Below are positions 1-9,636 of a DNA stretch of 38,975 bases, piece by piece. The first letter of the stretch is position 1; each line of letters begins with the position of its first letter. The notes beneath the pieces are model-generated. The model ran no database searches. It was given only the letters and a program-made list of their open reading frames with translations, and had not been told where the DNA came from. Made by a program: the position numbers and the translations under genes. The DNA is from a virus: positions 1-38,975 of the IMG/VR virus record IMGVR_UViG_3300048063_000101, one strand, 5' to 3'.

Positions 1-579
1 GAGTATCACACCATTATGGCTGATGCTATAGAACAGATAGATGCTAAAAGACTTGAATGGGATGAAGTAATGTATGGTGGTATGACTAAAGAACTTTCTG
101 GTTATAGAGATAATAAATTCTTTTCAGAAACATACGAACCAGTTAAAGACATACAAAAATCTTATAAGACACGAAGAGTGTATGGAGCTATGGCTGGATA
201 TGATGAACCACAGAAGATAGTTACAGGGCTGCAACTACTTAGTTCTGGAGTTATTGACACACAAACATTACAAGAGAACCTAGATGGTTTAGATAATCTT
301 GTAAGAGTTAATGAGAGAATAACAAAAGAAAAGATGGATAAAGTTTTAGAAGATACGCTTATGGCACAAGCAAGTCAAGGTGACCAGAAAGCTATCATGG
401 CTGTAGTACAGATAAGAAAAAACCCAGAGAATATGCAAAACATATTAGATAAATTTTTTACAGCTGAAGAACCAGAGATTCCGCAGGAAGAGACAGCAAT
501 GATTGAAGGTATGGGTCCAGCCACCACTGGTCCCGCACCTTCTATACAACAAGCTTTAGGAATGATGGGCAATGCTTGA
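1..579 (+). CDS. Portal protein, C-terminal fragment (cut by window edge)
   Basis: The reading frame is open from base 1, and the translation equals the last 192 residues of the complete portal gene at 36224-37963. This is the second copy of the same gene, created by the overlap of the contig ends, and is not a separate paralogue. The first in-frame Met (base 16) is internal, so no start should be placed here. The stop overlaps the next gene by 8 nt. Confidence 0.95.
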   Translation, partial: EYHTIMADAIEQIDAKRLEWDEVMYGGMTKELSGYRDNKFFSETYEPVKDIQKSYKTRRVYGAMAGYDEPQKIVTGLQLLSSGVIDTQTLQENLDGLDNLVRVNERITKEKMDKVLEDTLMAQASQGDQKAIMAVVQIRKNPENMQNILDKFFTAEEPEIPQEETAMIEGMGPATTGPAPSIQQALGMMGNA

Positions 580-781
580 TTTATTTGAAGAGATTGTTTG
601 TACCCATCTAGCAGAAGTTGATGAAGAATGTGATGACATAATCCTAGAAGATTATATTAAAAGACAACACATCTTGCGTACTATCGCACAACAACACATG
701 CCTAGACAATTTTTTGTAATATCAGAACCAATTTTTTTAGAAGAGTATGAGGAGGATGAAGATGGCGACCAGGATTACTAA
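572..781 (+). CDS. Small acidic protein of unknown function, downstream of portal
   Basis: A 69-aa protein whose ATG lies 8 nt inside the end of the portal gene, implying translational coupling. The first half is rich in Glu/Asp (LFEEI, EVDEECDD, ILEDY) and the C-terminus is a nearly pure acidic tail (residues 57-69). No domain is recognised. Its place between portal and the ejection-protein block suggests a virion-assembly or chaperone role, by context only. It also occurs at 37956-38165 in the repeat. Confidence 0.75.
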   Translation: MLDLFEEIVCTHLAEVDEECDDIILEDYIKRQHILRTIAQQHMPRQFFVISEPIFLEEYEEDEDGDQDY

Positions 782-1124
782 AAGAAACGCAGCAATACCT
801 CCAGCATCTCAAAATGTAATTGACCAATCTCGAATGACTTATGGAGAAAAAGGTCCATTAAAAGAATTAAATAATGAAGTTAAGAATTTAAACTTAGGTC
901 AAGAGACACCTACAGCTGCTCCAACGCCAGGACAAAACTTAGGTGGTGCTTTACAAAGTAGTGTGTTTGCACCTACTGACCAACCATTACGACCAGTAGA
1001 AGATGGACTGGACTTTGGTCCAGGAGTAGGTTCACAAGGACCAACAGAATCTACAGAAGAATTAATACAGAAATTTTTTGACCTAACAGGTGACCCTTTA
1101 CTAGCTAATTTATTAAAAGGGTAA
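762..1124 (+). CDS. Hypothetical protein, Pro/Gln-rich, structural region
   Basis: A 120-aa protein. Three in-frame ATGs exist (747, 756, 762). I choose 762 because AGGAGG at 750-755 sits 6 nt upstream of it and lies inside the longer readings. It starts MATRITKRN with a basic N-terminus, then has a low-complexity Pro/Gly/Thr middle and a short predicted-helical C-terminus ending LANLLKG. It overlaps the acidic gene by 20 nt and ends 1 nt before the 1571-aa gene. The function is unknown; a minor capsid or ejection accessory is plausible from position. Confidence 0.75.
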   Translation: MATRITKRNAAIPPASQNVIDQSRMTYGEKGPLKELNNEVKNLNLGQETPTAAPTPGQNLGGALQSSVFAPTDQPLRPVEDGLDFGPGVGSQGPTESTEELIQKFFDLTGDPLLANLLKG

Positions 1125-1125
1125 C

Positions 1126-4100
1126 ATGGCATACAGTACCTTTGATGCAGCTTCTTTTGCAGATGATTCTGCTACAGAAAGAGCGATACAAAAATCTGTT
1201 GCACCAACACAAGCTACACAAGCTATGGCTAACCAAGCTTCAGCTATTGTTAAAAAATATCCAACAATAAGTAAAGGTTCATTAGTAGGTGCAGTCAAGT
1301 TAGGTATTAGTGATAATGACCCTAGATTAGGACAAATAGTTTTAAAAGAATCTTTAGCTAAAGAACAGAATGGTTTTTCTAAATTACGTGAAGCTATCAG
1401 TGTTAAAGAAAAAGCAAAAGGTGCATCACGTGGTTTATTCCTAGGATTCCAAAACTTATGGGAAGCAGGAGCTGCTAGAGGAGTTAGGTATTTAGAAGGC
1501 AGACAACAAGGTATGACTCACGATGAAGCTAAAGGTAAATCTAAATCTTCATTACTAGATATGAAAGCACAAGCTGAAGCAGCAGGTAAAGAAGTTGACC
1601 TAGGTACAGGATGGTTTTTAGGTAGCACTGACCCAACACAAACAGATGAATACAAAAACATGTTAGCAGCTGGTGTTGACCCATTAGTAGCTAGAGAGTT
1701 TGTACTAGATAATGTTTTAGGTGTACAGATTTATGAACAACAAAGAAAAAAAGCAGAAGAAGCAATACAGTTTACTGGTGAGAGAGCAGAGAGATTTGAA
1801 GAAGCTGGACTTAAACCAACAGTAACTATTGGTCGTTGGTTATTTAAACCAGTGGATGAGATTATAGAACCAGGTACAGCTGCCTACAACAACATAACTG
1901 GTGCTTTAGACATACTTGCACAAATCTTTTTAGACCCAGTAGGTCTTGCAACACTAGGAGTAGGAAAACTTAGAGCTGGTGCTAAAACATTTACTGAATT
2001 AGAAAACTTAAGTAACGTAGGCAAGTTATTTGAAAACACTGGATTACTCCAGGGAACACGTAAAACTATATTTGGACCAACATCACAAGAATTTCTTGCT
2101 GGTAAGAATGGTGTAAAGTTTAAACAATTTTTATGGGAAAACAATACATCAGATATTATTGCAACATCAAAAAATAATATTGATGACTATGATTTTTATG
2201 TTGCTTTAGATAAATTTAAAGCGAACAATAAAGGTAAATCATTCGATGAGATAGATGATGCGCTTACTAAAGAATTAGTTAATGAGAATTTATTAGTAAA
2301 GGCAACATTAAATAATGTTCCTACAGTTAAACGTGCTGGTAACAACATGACAAAAATGATGGAAAGAACTTATGGAACAAGACTTGTTACAGAAAATAAA
2401 AATGATAGTTTAGTTTCACTAAATAGATTTATACGTTTAGCTACATCAAGTATGGATAAAGATGCAGCTGCTAAAACTACAAATAAATTTATGAAAGATT
2501 CTATGAAAGCACTTAGTGCAGCAGATGCACCTACACAAACAGCATTAGTTGTTACTAACTTTATAGAAAGAAATTTTAAACCAGCTGTTATACGTGGACT
2601 AGCAGGAGTAGATAAAGATACTTCTGTTAAAAAAGCTGCAACAAAGTTAACTGAATGGCAAACTAAATTAGTTGATGAAGGATTAAGTGTTCAAGCAAGG
2701 TTTATTGGAACTGCTAAGAAAAACAAAGATACTGTAAGAAGTTATGCAATAGATTCATCTGGTGGGGATTTACCAATAACTAATGTATTAAGACAATTAC
2801 AAGGTGGTAAATTAAATGGTGTTGAAAACTTATTAGACCCAGTAGTTGCATCACAGTTAGCAGATGAAATATTTCTACCAGACCCTAAAGCTTTGTTACG
2901 TTCTGCTAAAGCATTAGATGACACACTAGGAAAAGTAGGAACTAAATTACTAGCTTCTGGAAATGTAGAATCAACCAGAAGATTTATGGACTGGTACTAT
3001 GGTGCTTTATTCAAACCATTAGTTCTATTACGACCAGCATGGACAGTAAGAGTTATAGCAGAAGAGCAACTAAGAATGTTATCTTCTGGTGTTACGAATG
3101 TTATTACACATCCAGCACAGATGATTGCTAGAGCTACAGGTAAACAAAAAGAATCAAGCAAGATGTTATTAGGTTCTTTTGAAGATAGCGCACAGTTTAT
3201 TGATGTAACTTTGAATGGTGCAGGTATAACTTCTGCTTCCAGGAGAACAGGTGGAACAGGTAGATTTACTACAGTATCAAGACAAGAGAATAGAAAAGCT
3301 TGGGGTGAAGCATCATTTAGAAACTTTATGCAACACAAGTTTGACCCATTGTCCAGGAGACTTGCTGCAATACAACTAGAACCAAATACTGCTACTAGAA
3401 AAGCGCAGCTAAATAAATTAATTAAAGAAGCACAGACACAAGGTAACCCATTAAATAATCATATTAGAAAAGTTACAGGTGCAGAAGGACACGCTTTTAA
3501 AGGAGCTGGTTTTAATGGTGCGCCAGGTAAAGCTAAAGCAGAAGAGTTTATTTACTATGCAAATGCTTCAGTAGCACAAGTTACTGGTGGAATTGTAGAG
3601 ACAAGCACTAAAGGTAATAGAGCAAGACTTGCTAGAAACTGGATAGATGAGAATGGTAAAGAAGATTTACTTAAAGCTTTGTCAGATGAAGCAATGGATG
3701 CTGCAGAGTTAGTAGGGTTAGAAAATATAGACATGGGTAAATACTGGGCTGGTCAGCTTAGTGATGCTGAATACACTTCTATAACTACACAGTTAAGAAA
3801 AAATCAAGAAAAGATGAAAAAAGATTTTGTTAAGAAGTTTGAAAAAGTATTACCAGAACAAGCACGTGGAGAGTTAAAGAATGCAATGACATCACAAACT
3901 AGAAGGTTAGATGACTTTGTAGATGAATCTTTTAATTTCTTTATGACTATTCCGACTAAGACAATGTCAAGAGCGCCAACCTTTAAGTTTCATTACTGGG
4001 ACAAAGTGGGAGACTTTGCACAACATGCTAATGCAGCAACACTTAAGAAGTTAGTACAACAAGCTAAAGAAGCTGGACTAGCTACAGGAACTAAGAATGA

Positions 4101-5841
4101 AAAAGCTGTACTTAAAAAATTAGAAAGTTACCAAGGAGTTAAAGGTGGCATAAACAAAGTAGAGATTATAGATAAGATAGGTGCATCACATGCGCTTACT
4201 GAAACTAAAAAACTGCTTTATGATGTATCTACTAGAACTAGATTAGGTAATGCAACTAGAGGAATATTCCCATTCGGTGAAGCATACGTAGAAATCTTTA
4301 GTACTTGGAGTAGATTACTTGTAGAAAATCAAGGCAGACCTTTACGTAGAGCGCAGCAGCTTGTACAGTCAGCACAAAAACCTAACCCAGTGTTTGATGA
4401 TTCTGGACAAAAAGGATTCTTTTACAAAGACCCAAATACTAATGAAGAGTTGTTTGGTTACCCAGGAGAAGGATTAATACAAAAGTGGATGTTTAAAGAC
4501 TTAACAGAAAATGGTGTACAAGTTAACCTACCAGTCTTTGCTGGTTCTTTAAACATAGCAGGTAACTTAATACCAGGTTTCGGTCCAACTATTACAGTTC
4601 CAGCTGCATTTATTAATCGTAAGTTTAATGTATTGAGACCAGGTAAATGGGAAGAGACAGTATTGTTTGGAGACTTTGCACCACCTCGTACAGAAACTAT
4701 TAGTGAAGTTATAACATCATTAGCACCAGCACCATCTTGGTTAAAGAAACTAGGTACTGCTTTTGGAATAGGTGGAGCAGAATCTAAACGTATGTTCTCC
4801 AATACAACCATTGATGTGTATAAAGCTTTGGTGTATGCAGGAAAGATTGATGATAGTTCTCCAGAAGGTGCTAATGAAGGTATGGAGTTAGCAGGAGACT
4901 ACGCCAGGAATATATTTATTATTAGAAGTATCTCACAAGCTATAGGACCATCTGGTGCTGTAAGCCCTAAGTATGAGATATCTGATAAGACAGGACAACT
5001 ATTCTTGTTTGAAACATTAGCCGAAGAGTATAGAAATATATCTAATGCTTCACCAGATAGTTCTACAGCAGTTAAAACATTCGTAGAGAGATTTGGATTT
5101 AACCCAATTACATTAGCTACCAGTAGAACAGAGACTATAAAGAAAAGACCAGTCACAGCCGATGGTGCTACATGGGAGAGAAATAACCCAGAACTTGTAG
5201 AGAAATTTGATTTAACTTACGCATTCTTAATAGATGAAACTAATTCAGAGTTCATGTACGAACAATATTGGAATCAGATTATTAGTGGAGATAGAGTTCC
5301 TAGAACTATAGAACAATGGCAACAAGCTAAGAATATTCTATTAGGCAGCGTTGAGTATGAAAACTTTGTTAAAGAGAATGGATTGTTAGTAAGAAACGAT
5401 AAGGTTTCTGTACAAGCTAAAAGAAATAAGAAAGCAGAGATAGCTAGTAAGTACCCAGGTTATGGTAGAAGCATAGACTATTCACAAACTAAACCAGAAA
5501 TGGATGATTTGATTGATGAATTGTACACATGGTTCGACCCAGTTAGCTATCAACTAGACAGTTCACTGGCAACTAACCCAGCAGCATTAGGTTTAGTTGA
5601 GTATGTAAAGACTAGAGATGCAGTAATTGCAGAAACAAAAAAATTAAATCCTACCTATACTGACAAATCTTTTAGAAGTTCAAACAAACTAGCACCATTT
5701 AGAAGCTTGTTAAGAAACAAGATGCAAGGTATATTGGTTAAGTACCCAGAGTTTGGACCCTTAGCAAAAGAAATCTTTGAAAGAGAACTCCGAGAAGCAG
5801 ATGAAGATATAGAATTAATAAGAGGATTAAATGACAGTTGA
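1126..5841 (+). CDS. Giant virion protein (1571 aa), putative internal/ejection protein
   Basis: By far the largest gene (1571 aa), 1 nt after the preceding stop. The sequence is mostly Lys/Ala/Glu/Leu-rich and looks alpha-helical, without a signal peptide. Around residues 621-655 there is a conserved-looking aromatic/Leu-rich stretch (DWYYGALFKPLVLLRPAW, then RVIAEEQLRM) of a type I associate with large virion proteins of actinobacterial phages. No protease or lysozyme motif was seen. With no tape-measure gene elsewhere and short-tailed gene content, I infer a DNA-ejection or internal core protein. A tape-measure-like or tail-associated role is the alternative. Confidence 0.7.
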   Translation: MAYSTFDAASFADDSATERAIQKSVAPTQATQAMANQASAIVKKYPTISKGSLVGAVKLGISDNDPRLGQIVLKESLAKEQNGFSKLREAISVKEKAKGASRGLFLGFQNLWEAGAARGVRYLEGRQQGMTHDEAKGKSKSSLLDMKAQAEAAGKEVDLGTGWFLGSTDPTQTDEYKNMLAAGVDPLVAREFVLDNVLGVQIYEQQRKKAEEAIQFTGERAERFEEAGLKPTVTIGRWLFKPVDEIIEPGTAAYNNITGALDILAQIFLDPVGLATLGVGKLRAGAKTFTELENLSNVGKLFENTGLLQGTRKTIFGPTSQEFLAGKNGVKFKQFLWENNTSDIIATSKNNIDDYDFYVALDKFKANNKGKSFDEIDDALTKELVNENLLVKATLNNVPTVKRAGNNMTKMMERTYGTRLVTENKNDSLVSLNRFIRLATSSMDKDAAAKTTNKFMKDSMKALSAADAPTQTALVVTNFIERNFKPAVIRGLAGVDKDTSVKKAATKLTEWQTKLVDEGLSVQARFIGTAKKNKDTVRSYAIDSSGGDLPITNVLRQLQGGKLNGVENLLDPVVASQLADEIFLPDPKALLRSAKALDDTLGKVGTKLLASGNVESTRRFMDWYYGALFKPLVLLRPAWTVRVIAEEQLRMLSSGVTNVITHPAQMIARATGKQKESSKMLLGSFEDSAQFIDVTLNGAGITSASRRTGGTGRFTTVSRQENRKAWGEASFRNFMQHKFDPLSRRLAAIQLEPNTATRKAQLNKLIKEAQTQGNPLNNHIRKVTGAEGHAFKGAGFNGAPGKAKAEEFIYYANASVAQVTGGIVETSTKGNRARLARNWIDENGKEDLLKALSDEAMDAAELVGLENIDMGKYWAGQLSDAEYTSITTQLRKNQEKMKKDFVKKFEKVLPEQARGELKNAMTSQTRRLDDFVDESFNFFMTIPTKTMSRAPTFKFHYWDKVGDFAQHANAATLKKLVQQAKEAGLATGTKNEKAVLKKLESYQGVKGGINKVEIIDKIGASHALTETKKLLYDVSTRTRLGNATRGIFPFGEAYVEIFSTWSRLLVENQGRPLRRAQQLVQSAQKPNPVFDDSGQKGFFYKDPNTNEELFGYPGEGLIQKWMFKDLTENGVQVNLPVFAGSLNIAGNLIPGFGPTITVPAAFINRKFNVLRPGKWEETVLFGDFAPPRTETISEVITSLAPAPSWLKKLGTAFGIGGAESKRMFSNTTIDVYKALVYAGKIDDSSPEGANEGMELAGDYARNIFIIRSISQAIGPSGAVSPKYEISDKTGQLFLFETLAEEYRNISNASPDSSTAVKTFVERFGFNPITLATSRTETIKKRPVTADGATWERNNPELVEKFDLTYAFLIDETNSEFMYEQYWNQIISGDRVPRTIEQWQQAKNILLGSVEYENFVKENGLLVRNDKVSVQAKRNKKAEIASKYPGYGRSIDYSQTKPEMDDLIDELYTWFDPVSYQLDSSLATNPAALGLVEYVKTRDAVIAETKKLNPTYTDKSFRSSNKLAPFRSLLRNKMQGILVKYPEFGPLAKEIFERELREADEDIELIRGLNDS

Positions 5842-6853
5842 TGAATTTTTACAAAGAATAGAAAGTATAATACTTCAGATTAATGAAGATGATTCACTAG
5901 GTACCAATCAAATAGGTATAACAACAGAACAAAGAGTAGATATACTATCAGCACCTACAATACAAGATGCTTCTTTATATTTATTATCTTCAAACATTCC
6001 GCAATATGTCATAGACTTTGCTACATCTGGACAAGACATAACAGGTGTTACAGGAGATAATGTTGCATTAGCAGCAGCTACTGAACAATATGGACAGTTC
6101 GGTAATCAAGATGCAGTCTTAGGTGTACCAGCTAACTATGTTCCTCCACGTTCTGGTGCTACAGATTTCTATACTGAAACAGATTTAGTTAACTTATTCG
6201 CTGGCAAATCAGAAGAAGAGATTGCTGGCATACAAGCAGATTTAATTAACTCTAATCTACTTAGTGTTGGTGATGGATTTATGCCAGGAGAATGGGACCT
6301 AGCAACTCAAAGAGCTTTTACTCCAGTGTTAAGCAGAGCAAATAGAGGTGGTATTACTGATATAGAAAAACTTAATGGTGCTGCATGGAAAACAACATTA
6401 GATGAATATGTTGCTAATCCAGTACCAGAGATACCACAATCAGAGACTTACTTACCAGCTGACCCAGCAACTATTGCACAGAAAGTAAAAAGACTTTATG
6501 CTGCAGATTTAAACAGAGACCCTAATCCCTCTGAACTTAAACTGTTATCTAACACAATGTACAAAGAAGCAGAAGCTTCTTATCAACAGAATCAATCTTT
6601 AGCTGCTACAGCACAACAACAACCAGAGATGACTGGTGAGGAAATACTTGCTGGTGATTATGGAAACTATGCAGCTGACAATGTACAAAGCGCTATCGAG
6701 GACCAAGGTCTTACACAGATAGATGCTGAAAGTAGAATGAGAGAAAAGTTCGATATGATAACAGACAAAGAGAAAAGCAGATTAGGAGAGAATTATAGTG
6801 CAAGGAATACTAGGGCTACTATTCTTAATAGTATCGCTAACAGACCCAATTAG
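5831..6853 (+). CDS. Virion-associated protein, possible PG-binding-like repeat
   Basis: A 340-aa protein overlapping the 1571-aa gene by 11 nt; AGAGGA precedes its ATG. Residues near 125-175 have the pattern 'AGIQADLINSNLLS', 'GEWDLATQRAF', 'LSRANRGG', which resembles the three-helix peptidoglycan-binding-like modules seen in phage virion proteins. A second helical unit (VKRLYAADLNRDPNPSEL) follows near residue 220. It lies immediately before the lytic transglycosylase, so a wall-targeting partner is a reasonable but untested idea. Confidence 0.6.
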   Translation: MTVDEFLQRIESIILQINEDDSLGTNQIGITTEQRVDILSAPTIQDASLYLLSSNIPQYVIDFATSGQDITGVTGDNVALAAATEQYGQFGNQDAVLGVPANYVPPRSGATDFYTETDLVNLFAGKSEEEIAGIQADLINSNLLSVGDGFMPGEWDLATQRAFTPVLSRANRGGITDIEKLNGAAWKTTLDEYVANPVPEIPQSETYLPADPATIAQKVKRLYAADLNRDPNPSELKLLSNTMYKEAEASYQQNQSLAATAQQQPEMTGEEILAGDYGNYAADNVQSAIEDQGLTQIDAESRMREKFDMITDKEKSRLGENYSARNTRATILNSIANRPN

Positions 6854-7610
6854 TAATATGAATCAACAAGAACTAATTTCATTTATGGAAGCCATTAAAG
6901 AGCAAGAGAACGCTGGCGGCAATTATCTGCTTGAACATAAACCAACCAAGATGAAGGGTTACAATGGCGAGATTATAGATGTCCAGGCATTAGGTGCTTA
7001 TGGTATCTTAGATGTTAACTGGAACAAATGGTCTAAACAAGCAGGATATGAAGGTGCAGACTGGAGAACACCAGAGATGCAAGACATCGTTGCAGCTTAT
7101 AAGTTTTCTGAATATTACAATAAGTATGGTTCTTGGGACTTAGTAGCAGTTGCTTGGTATGGTGGTCCAGGTAAAGCTAACACCGCTATGAACGCAGGTA
7201 TCGATGCGATAGGGGACACAGGGAACATAGAAGGTTTTGGACCTAACATACAAGAGTACGTAAGCAGCGTTATGGATAAGTATTCTGGATACCTAGAAAA
7301 GCAACCAGTCAATGTAGATGTTGAAAGTTATATACAACAGAACAAACAAGAAATACAAGGACCACCTAAATTAAATACACAAGATGATGGTATGGTTCCA
7401 GGCATAGACCCAATGCAAAAGTATGCAGCAGATATGTTATCAGCATTAGTTCCTAATAGAACACAACCAGTAAGTGATGTACAGTTTGAATCACAAGTAC
7501 CACAACAAGCTGGTAGCTTCGAGGGTGCAAAAATTAAAACAGAGATAGTCAGAGATAACGAAGATAAATTTACAATAGATGATATTTTGTCCACAATGGA
7601 ACCAGAATGA
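6798..7610 (+). CDS. Lytic transglycosylase-like (SLT-type) virion lysozyme
   Basis: 270 aa from GTG 6798, or 250 aa from ATG 6858. The fold motifs are those of soluble lytic transglycosylases: a catalytic-Glu region 'EQENAGGNY' (residues 35-43, likely E37), then 'GAYGILDVNW', then 'VAWYGGPG'. It would cleave glycan strands of peptidoglycan. Its position among virion proteins suggests local wall opening during DNA entry. GTG 6798 has AGGAGAG 7 nt upstream and adds a hydrophobic N-terminus (GILGLLFLIVSL). ATG 6858 lies 4 nt after the preceding stop but lacks a clear RBS. The C-terminal ~100 residues are unrecognised. Confidence 0.8.
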   Translation: MQGILGLLFLIVSLTDPISNMNQQELISFMEAIKEQENAGGNYLLEHKPTKMKGYNGEIIDVQALGAYGILDVNWNKWSKQAGYEGADWRTPEMQDIVAAYKFSEYYNKYGSWDLVAVAWYGGPGKANTAMNAGIDAIGDTGNIEGFGPNIQEYVSSVMDKYSGYLEKQPVNVDVESYIQQNKQEIQGPPKLNTQDDGMVPGIDPMQKYAADMLSALVPNRTQPVSDVQFESQVPQQAGSFEGAKIKTEIVRDNEDKFTIDDILSTMEPE

Positions 7611-7714
7611 AACCTATAAACGAAATGTCTTATCAAGAACAAATGAAGTTATCCAGACAAAACAGACAGTTAAAGAAACAAAAATTCTTAAAAGAAAACA
7701 AAATTAAAAGATAG
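7607..7714 (+). CDS. Small basic protein (35 aa)
   Basis: Its ATG overlaps the transglycosylase stop as ATGA, and the gene ends 2 nt before the next ATG, so it fills the gap exactly. The protein is Lys/Gln/Arg-rich (pattern MSYQEQMKLSRQNRQLKKQK) and probably one amphipathic helix. No family is recognised. Tight spacing on both sides is the main evidence that it is translated. Confidence 0.6.
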   Translation: MKPINEMSYQEQMKLSRQNRQLKKQKFLKENKIKR

Positions 7715-7716
7715 TT

Positions 7717-9636
7717 ATGGCTACTGAAGAAGAGTTAGCCAACATAGCTGCAGCAACAACTGCACCAATAATACCTTTTGAAGCTTCTAGGAGAAGTGTA
7801 AATTACATAAGTAATTACGTACCAGATTTAAGTAATAGGTCAGAATATACCCAGATAGATTTAAAAAAATTAATGAAGTCAATGGATGATTTTATTAAGT
7901 TTGTAGGGTATAAACCTAAAGACTTTGACATGACATTATTAAGTGAGTTGTTAACAGCACCAGGTGATATGACACATTACACCTTAGCTGATGTAATAGG
8001 TGATGACTTCTTAGTAAAGATAAATGACATAGGTGTTGTAGAATCAGAAAAAAAAGTAGGAAAAATATTAGTTGATTTAATAAACCTAGAAGAAGATATA
8101 ACAATTAAAACAATGAACAAGTTAGCTAATGCTGGTTTAGAAGCAAACGATATTAGCTTGTTTGATAACTACAATGAAACAATAGCACACGTTATAGACC
8201 AGAGTATGGATAATTTAAAAAGATTGTCTGGTAATTTAAACTCTACTCCTTTAGAAATAGCAACACTAATGAAGCAAGGTAAGTTTGCAGTTATTGCTGG
8301 AACAGACAATGATATATTTGATATAGCTATTTCAGTTTCGGAATATGTAACTAATGCAAAAATAGATTTAACAAGAACAGTAGTTACAGAATCTGTAGAT
8401 TTAGGTAAAGGAATAGCTGCATTAAATAAATTTACTCCAGAACAAATAAAAAATTTTGATGCTCAAAGAAAGTTAATTAGCAATATAGATTACGAAATAG
8501 GTAAAAACAAACAACTTACAGCAACTACTCTTCAAGAAACTTTAGATTCTTATAAAACATTTCTTGTAGATAAGACTAAAGATTATTTAAATAGGACAGA
8601 CAATTTCTATTGGAGATTAACTAACTCAAGACAAGTACAAGTAGATGATTCATTTGTTGGTGATGTAATAAAAAATATTGAACATGTAACACAAGAACAA
8701 CTTGTTACTTATAGTCCTCGAATTATAGATGGACAACGTGAACTTAAAAGCAGTTTAGATATTTCACAAGCAGAAGTTGAAAAGATTGTTAAAAAGAAAT
8801 TACCTAAACCTATTAGTTTTTATGAAGTAGAAAAGATAGATACAAAGACAGCTGCTTTTACAGATGTAGCGCAATCTATAGTTAAACCAGATATTAGTCT
8901 TAAGGTAAGAGGTACTATGCACATGGCACCAGCTGTAACCTTTATAGAAAAAGTACAGGATGCTGGTCTAAATTTATTAGTACAGAACTCCAGGACAGGT
9001 AAGCTCACTCCACTATCTCCAGTATCAATGCAGACAGCTGGTATAGATGACACCTTAAACTTATGGGTAGCACCTAATCAAGACCTTAAAGAAGCAGAAG
9101 CAGCAATAGATACCATACTAGATAAACCTTTAGATAGACAAGGTACTAGCTTAACTAGAGATACTGCACCTAAATCTAAGCAGGAAGTGTTAGATAATGT
9201 ACGAAAAGCATTCGTAGATAATCACAGTGAAGCTGCACTAAAGACAGCAGAAGATATGGTTAAAACAAAACCTAAGTTTGCTAGCAAAGTTCTTAAAGGG
9301 TTAAGTAAGTTAGATGTGGGACAAGAAGTAATAGAGAAAGGTTTATCTAAGTTAGGTACTAAGTATGGAGCAACAGCTTTTACTGGACCAGCAGCAGGTA
9401 TCCTTGCGTTCTATGAAACATTAGTTCTTGCCGCAGATGTAGCTAATGCTGCAACTAAAGCTATAGACAAAGATGTAGATTTCTTTGACAACTTTGGTGA
9501 GGTAGATGACAAATGGTCTATAACATACAAACTTACAAAACCTTTTTATGAAACATTATTTAAAGGAATCAATAATGTAACCTCCAACGATAACCAAGAT
9601 AATGAAGTACAATATAGTATGGAAAGTAGTAAGTAA
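7717..9636 (+). CDS. Putative internal virion/ejection protein (639 aa)
   Basis: A long Lys/Asp/Leu-rich, mostly helical-looking protein. Residues ~545-595 include a hydrophobic Ala/Leu-rich segment (FTGPAAGILAFYETLVLAAD) that could insert into or cross a membrane, as proteins ejected by short-tailed phages do. No enzyme motif was seen. Its stop overlaps the next ATG (TAATG). The assignment rests on size, composition and neighbours between transglycosylase and scaffold genes. Confidence 0.6.
   Translation: MATEEELANIAAATTAPIIPFEASRRSVNYISNYVPDLSNRSEYTQIDLKKLMKSMDDFIKFVGYKPKDFDMTLLSELLTAPGDMTHYTLADVIGDDFLVKINDIGVVESEKKVGKILVDLINLEEDITIKTMNKLANAGLEANDISLFDNYNETIAHVIDQSMDNLKRLSGNLNSTPLEIATLMKQGKFAVIAGTDNDIFDIAISVSEYVTNAKIDLTRTVVTESVDLGKGIAALNKFTPEQIKNFDAQRKLISNIDYEIGKNKQLTATTLQETLDSYKTFLVDKTKDYLNRTDNFYWRLTNSRQVQVDDSFVGDVIKNIEHVTQEQLVTYSPRIIDGQRELKSSLDISQAEVEKIVKKKLPKPISFYEVEKIDTKTAAFTDVAQSIVKPDISLKVRGTMHMAPAVTFIEKVQDAGLNLLVQNSRTGKLTPLSPVSMQTAGIDDTLNLWVAPNQDLKEAEAAIDTILDKPLDRQGTSLTRDTAPKSKQEVLDNVRKAFVDNHSEAALKTAEDMVKTKPKFASKVLKGLSKLDVGQEVIEKGLSKLGTKYGATAFTGPAAGILAFYETLVLAADVANAATKAIDKDVDFFDNFGEVDDKWSITYKLTKPFYETLFKGINNVTSNDNQDNEVQYSMESSK

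Larger units (their letters stand above)
1..1591. repeat. Terminal direct repeat, left copy (assembly or headful redundancy)
   Basis: This stretch recurs at 37385-38975 at a constant offset of 37,384. The only difference I found is base 57 (A) against 37441 (G), a silent GAA/GAG change in the portal gene. Both ends fall inside genes, not at gene boundaries, so this is overlap of a circular or permuted map and not a genetic terminus. It covers the portal 3' end, two small genes and the start of the 1571-aa gene. Confidence 0.97.

Noticed and set aside
747-761. Upstream ATGs (747, 756) for the 120-aa gene
   Set aside because: AGGAGG at 750-755 overlaps these codons and is correctly spaced only for ATG 762.
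1-1591. Interpretation as a true physical direct terminal repeat
   Set aside because: Both ends fall within coding sequence (portal and the 1571-aa gene) and differ at one base. A circular or permuted assembly is simpler, though reads would be needed to exclude fixed ends.
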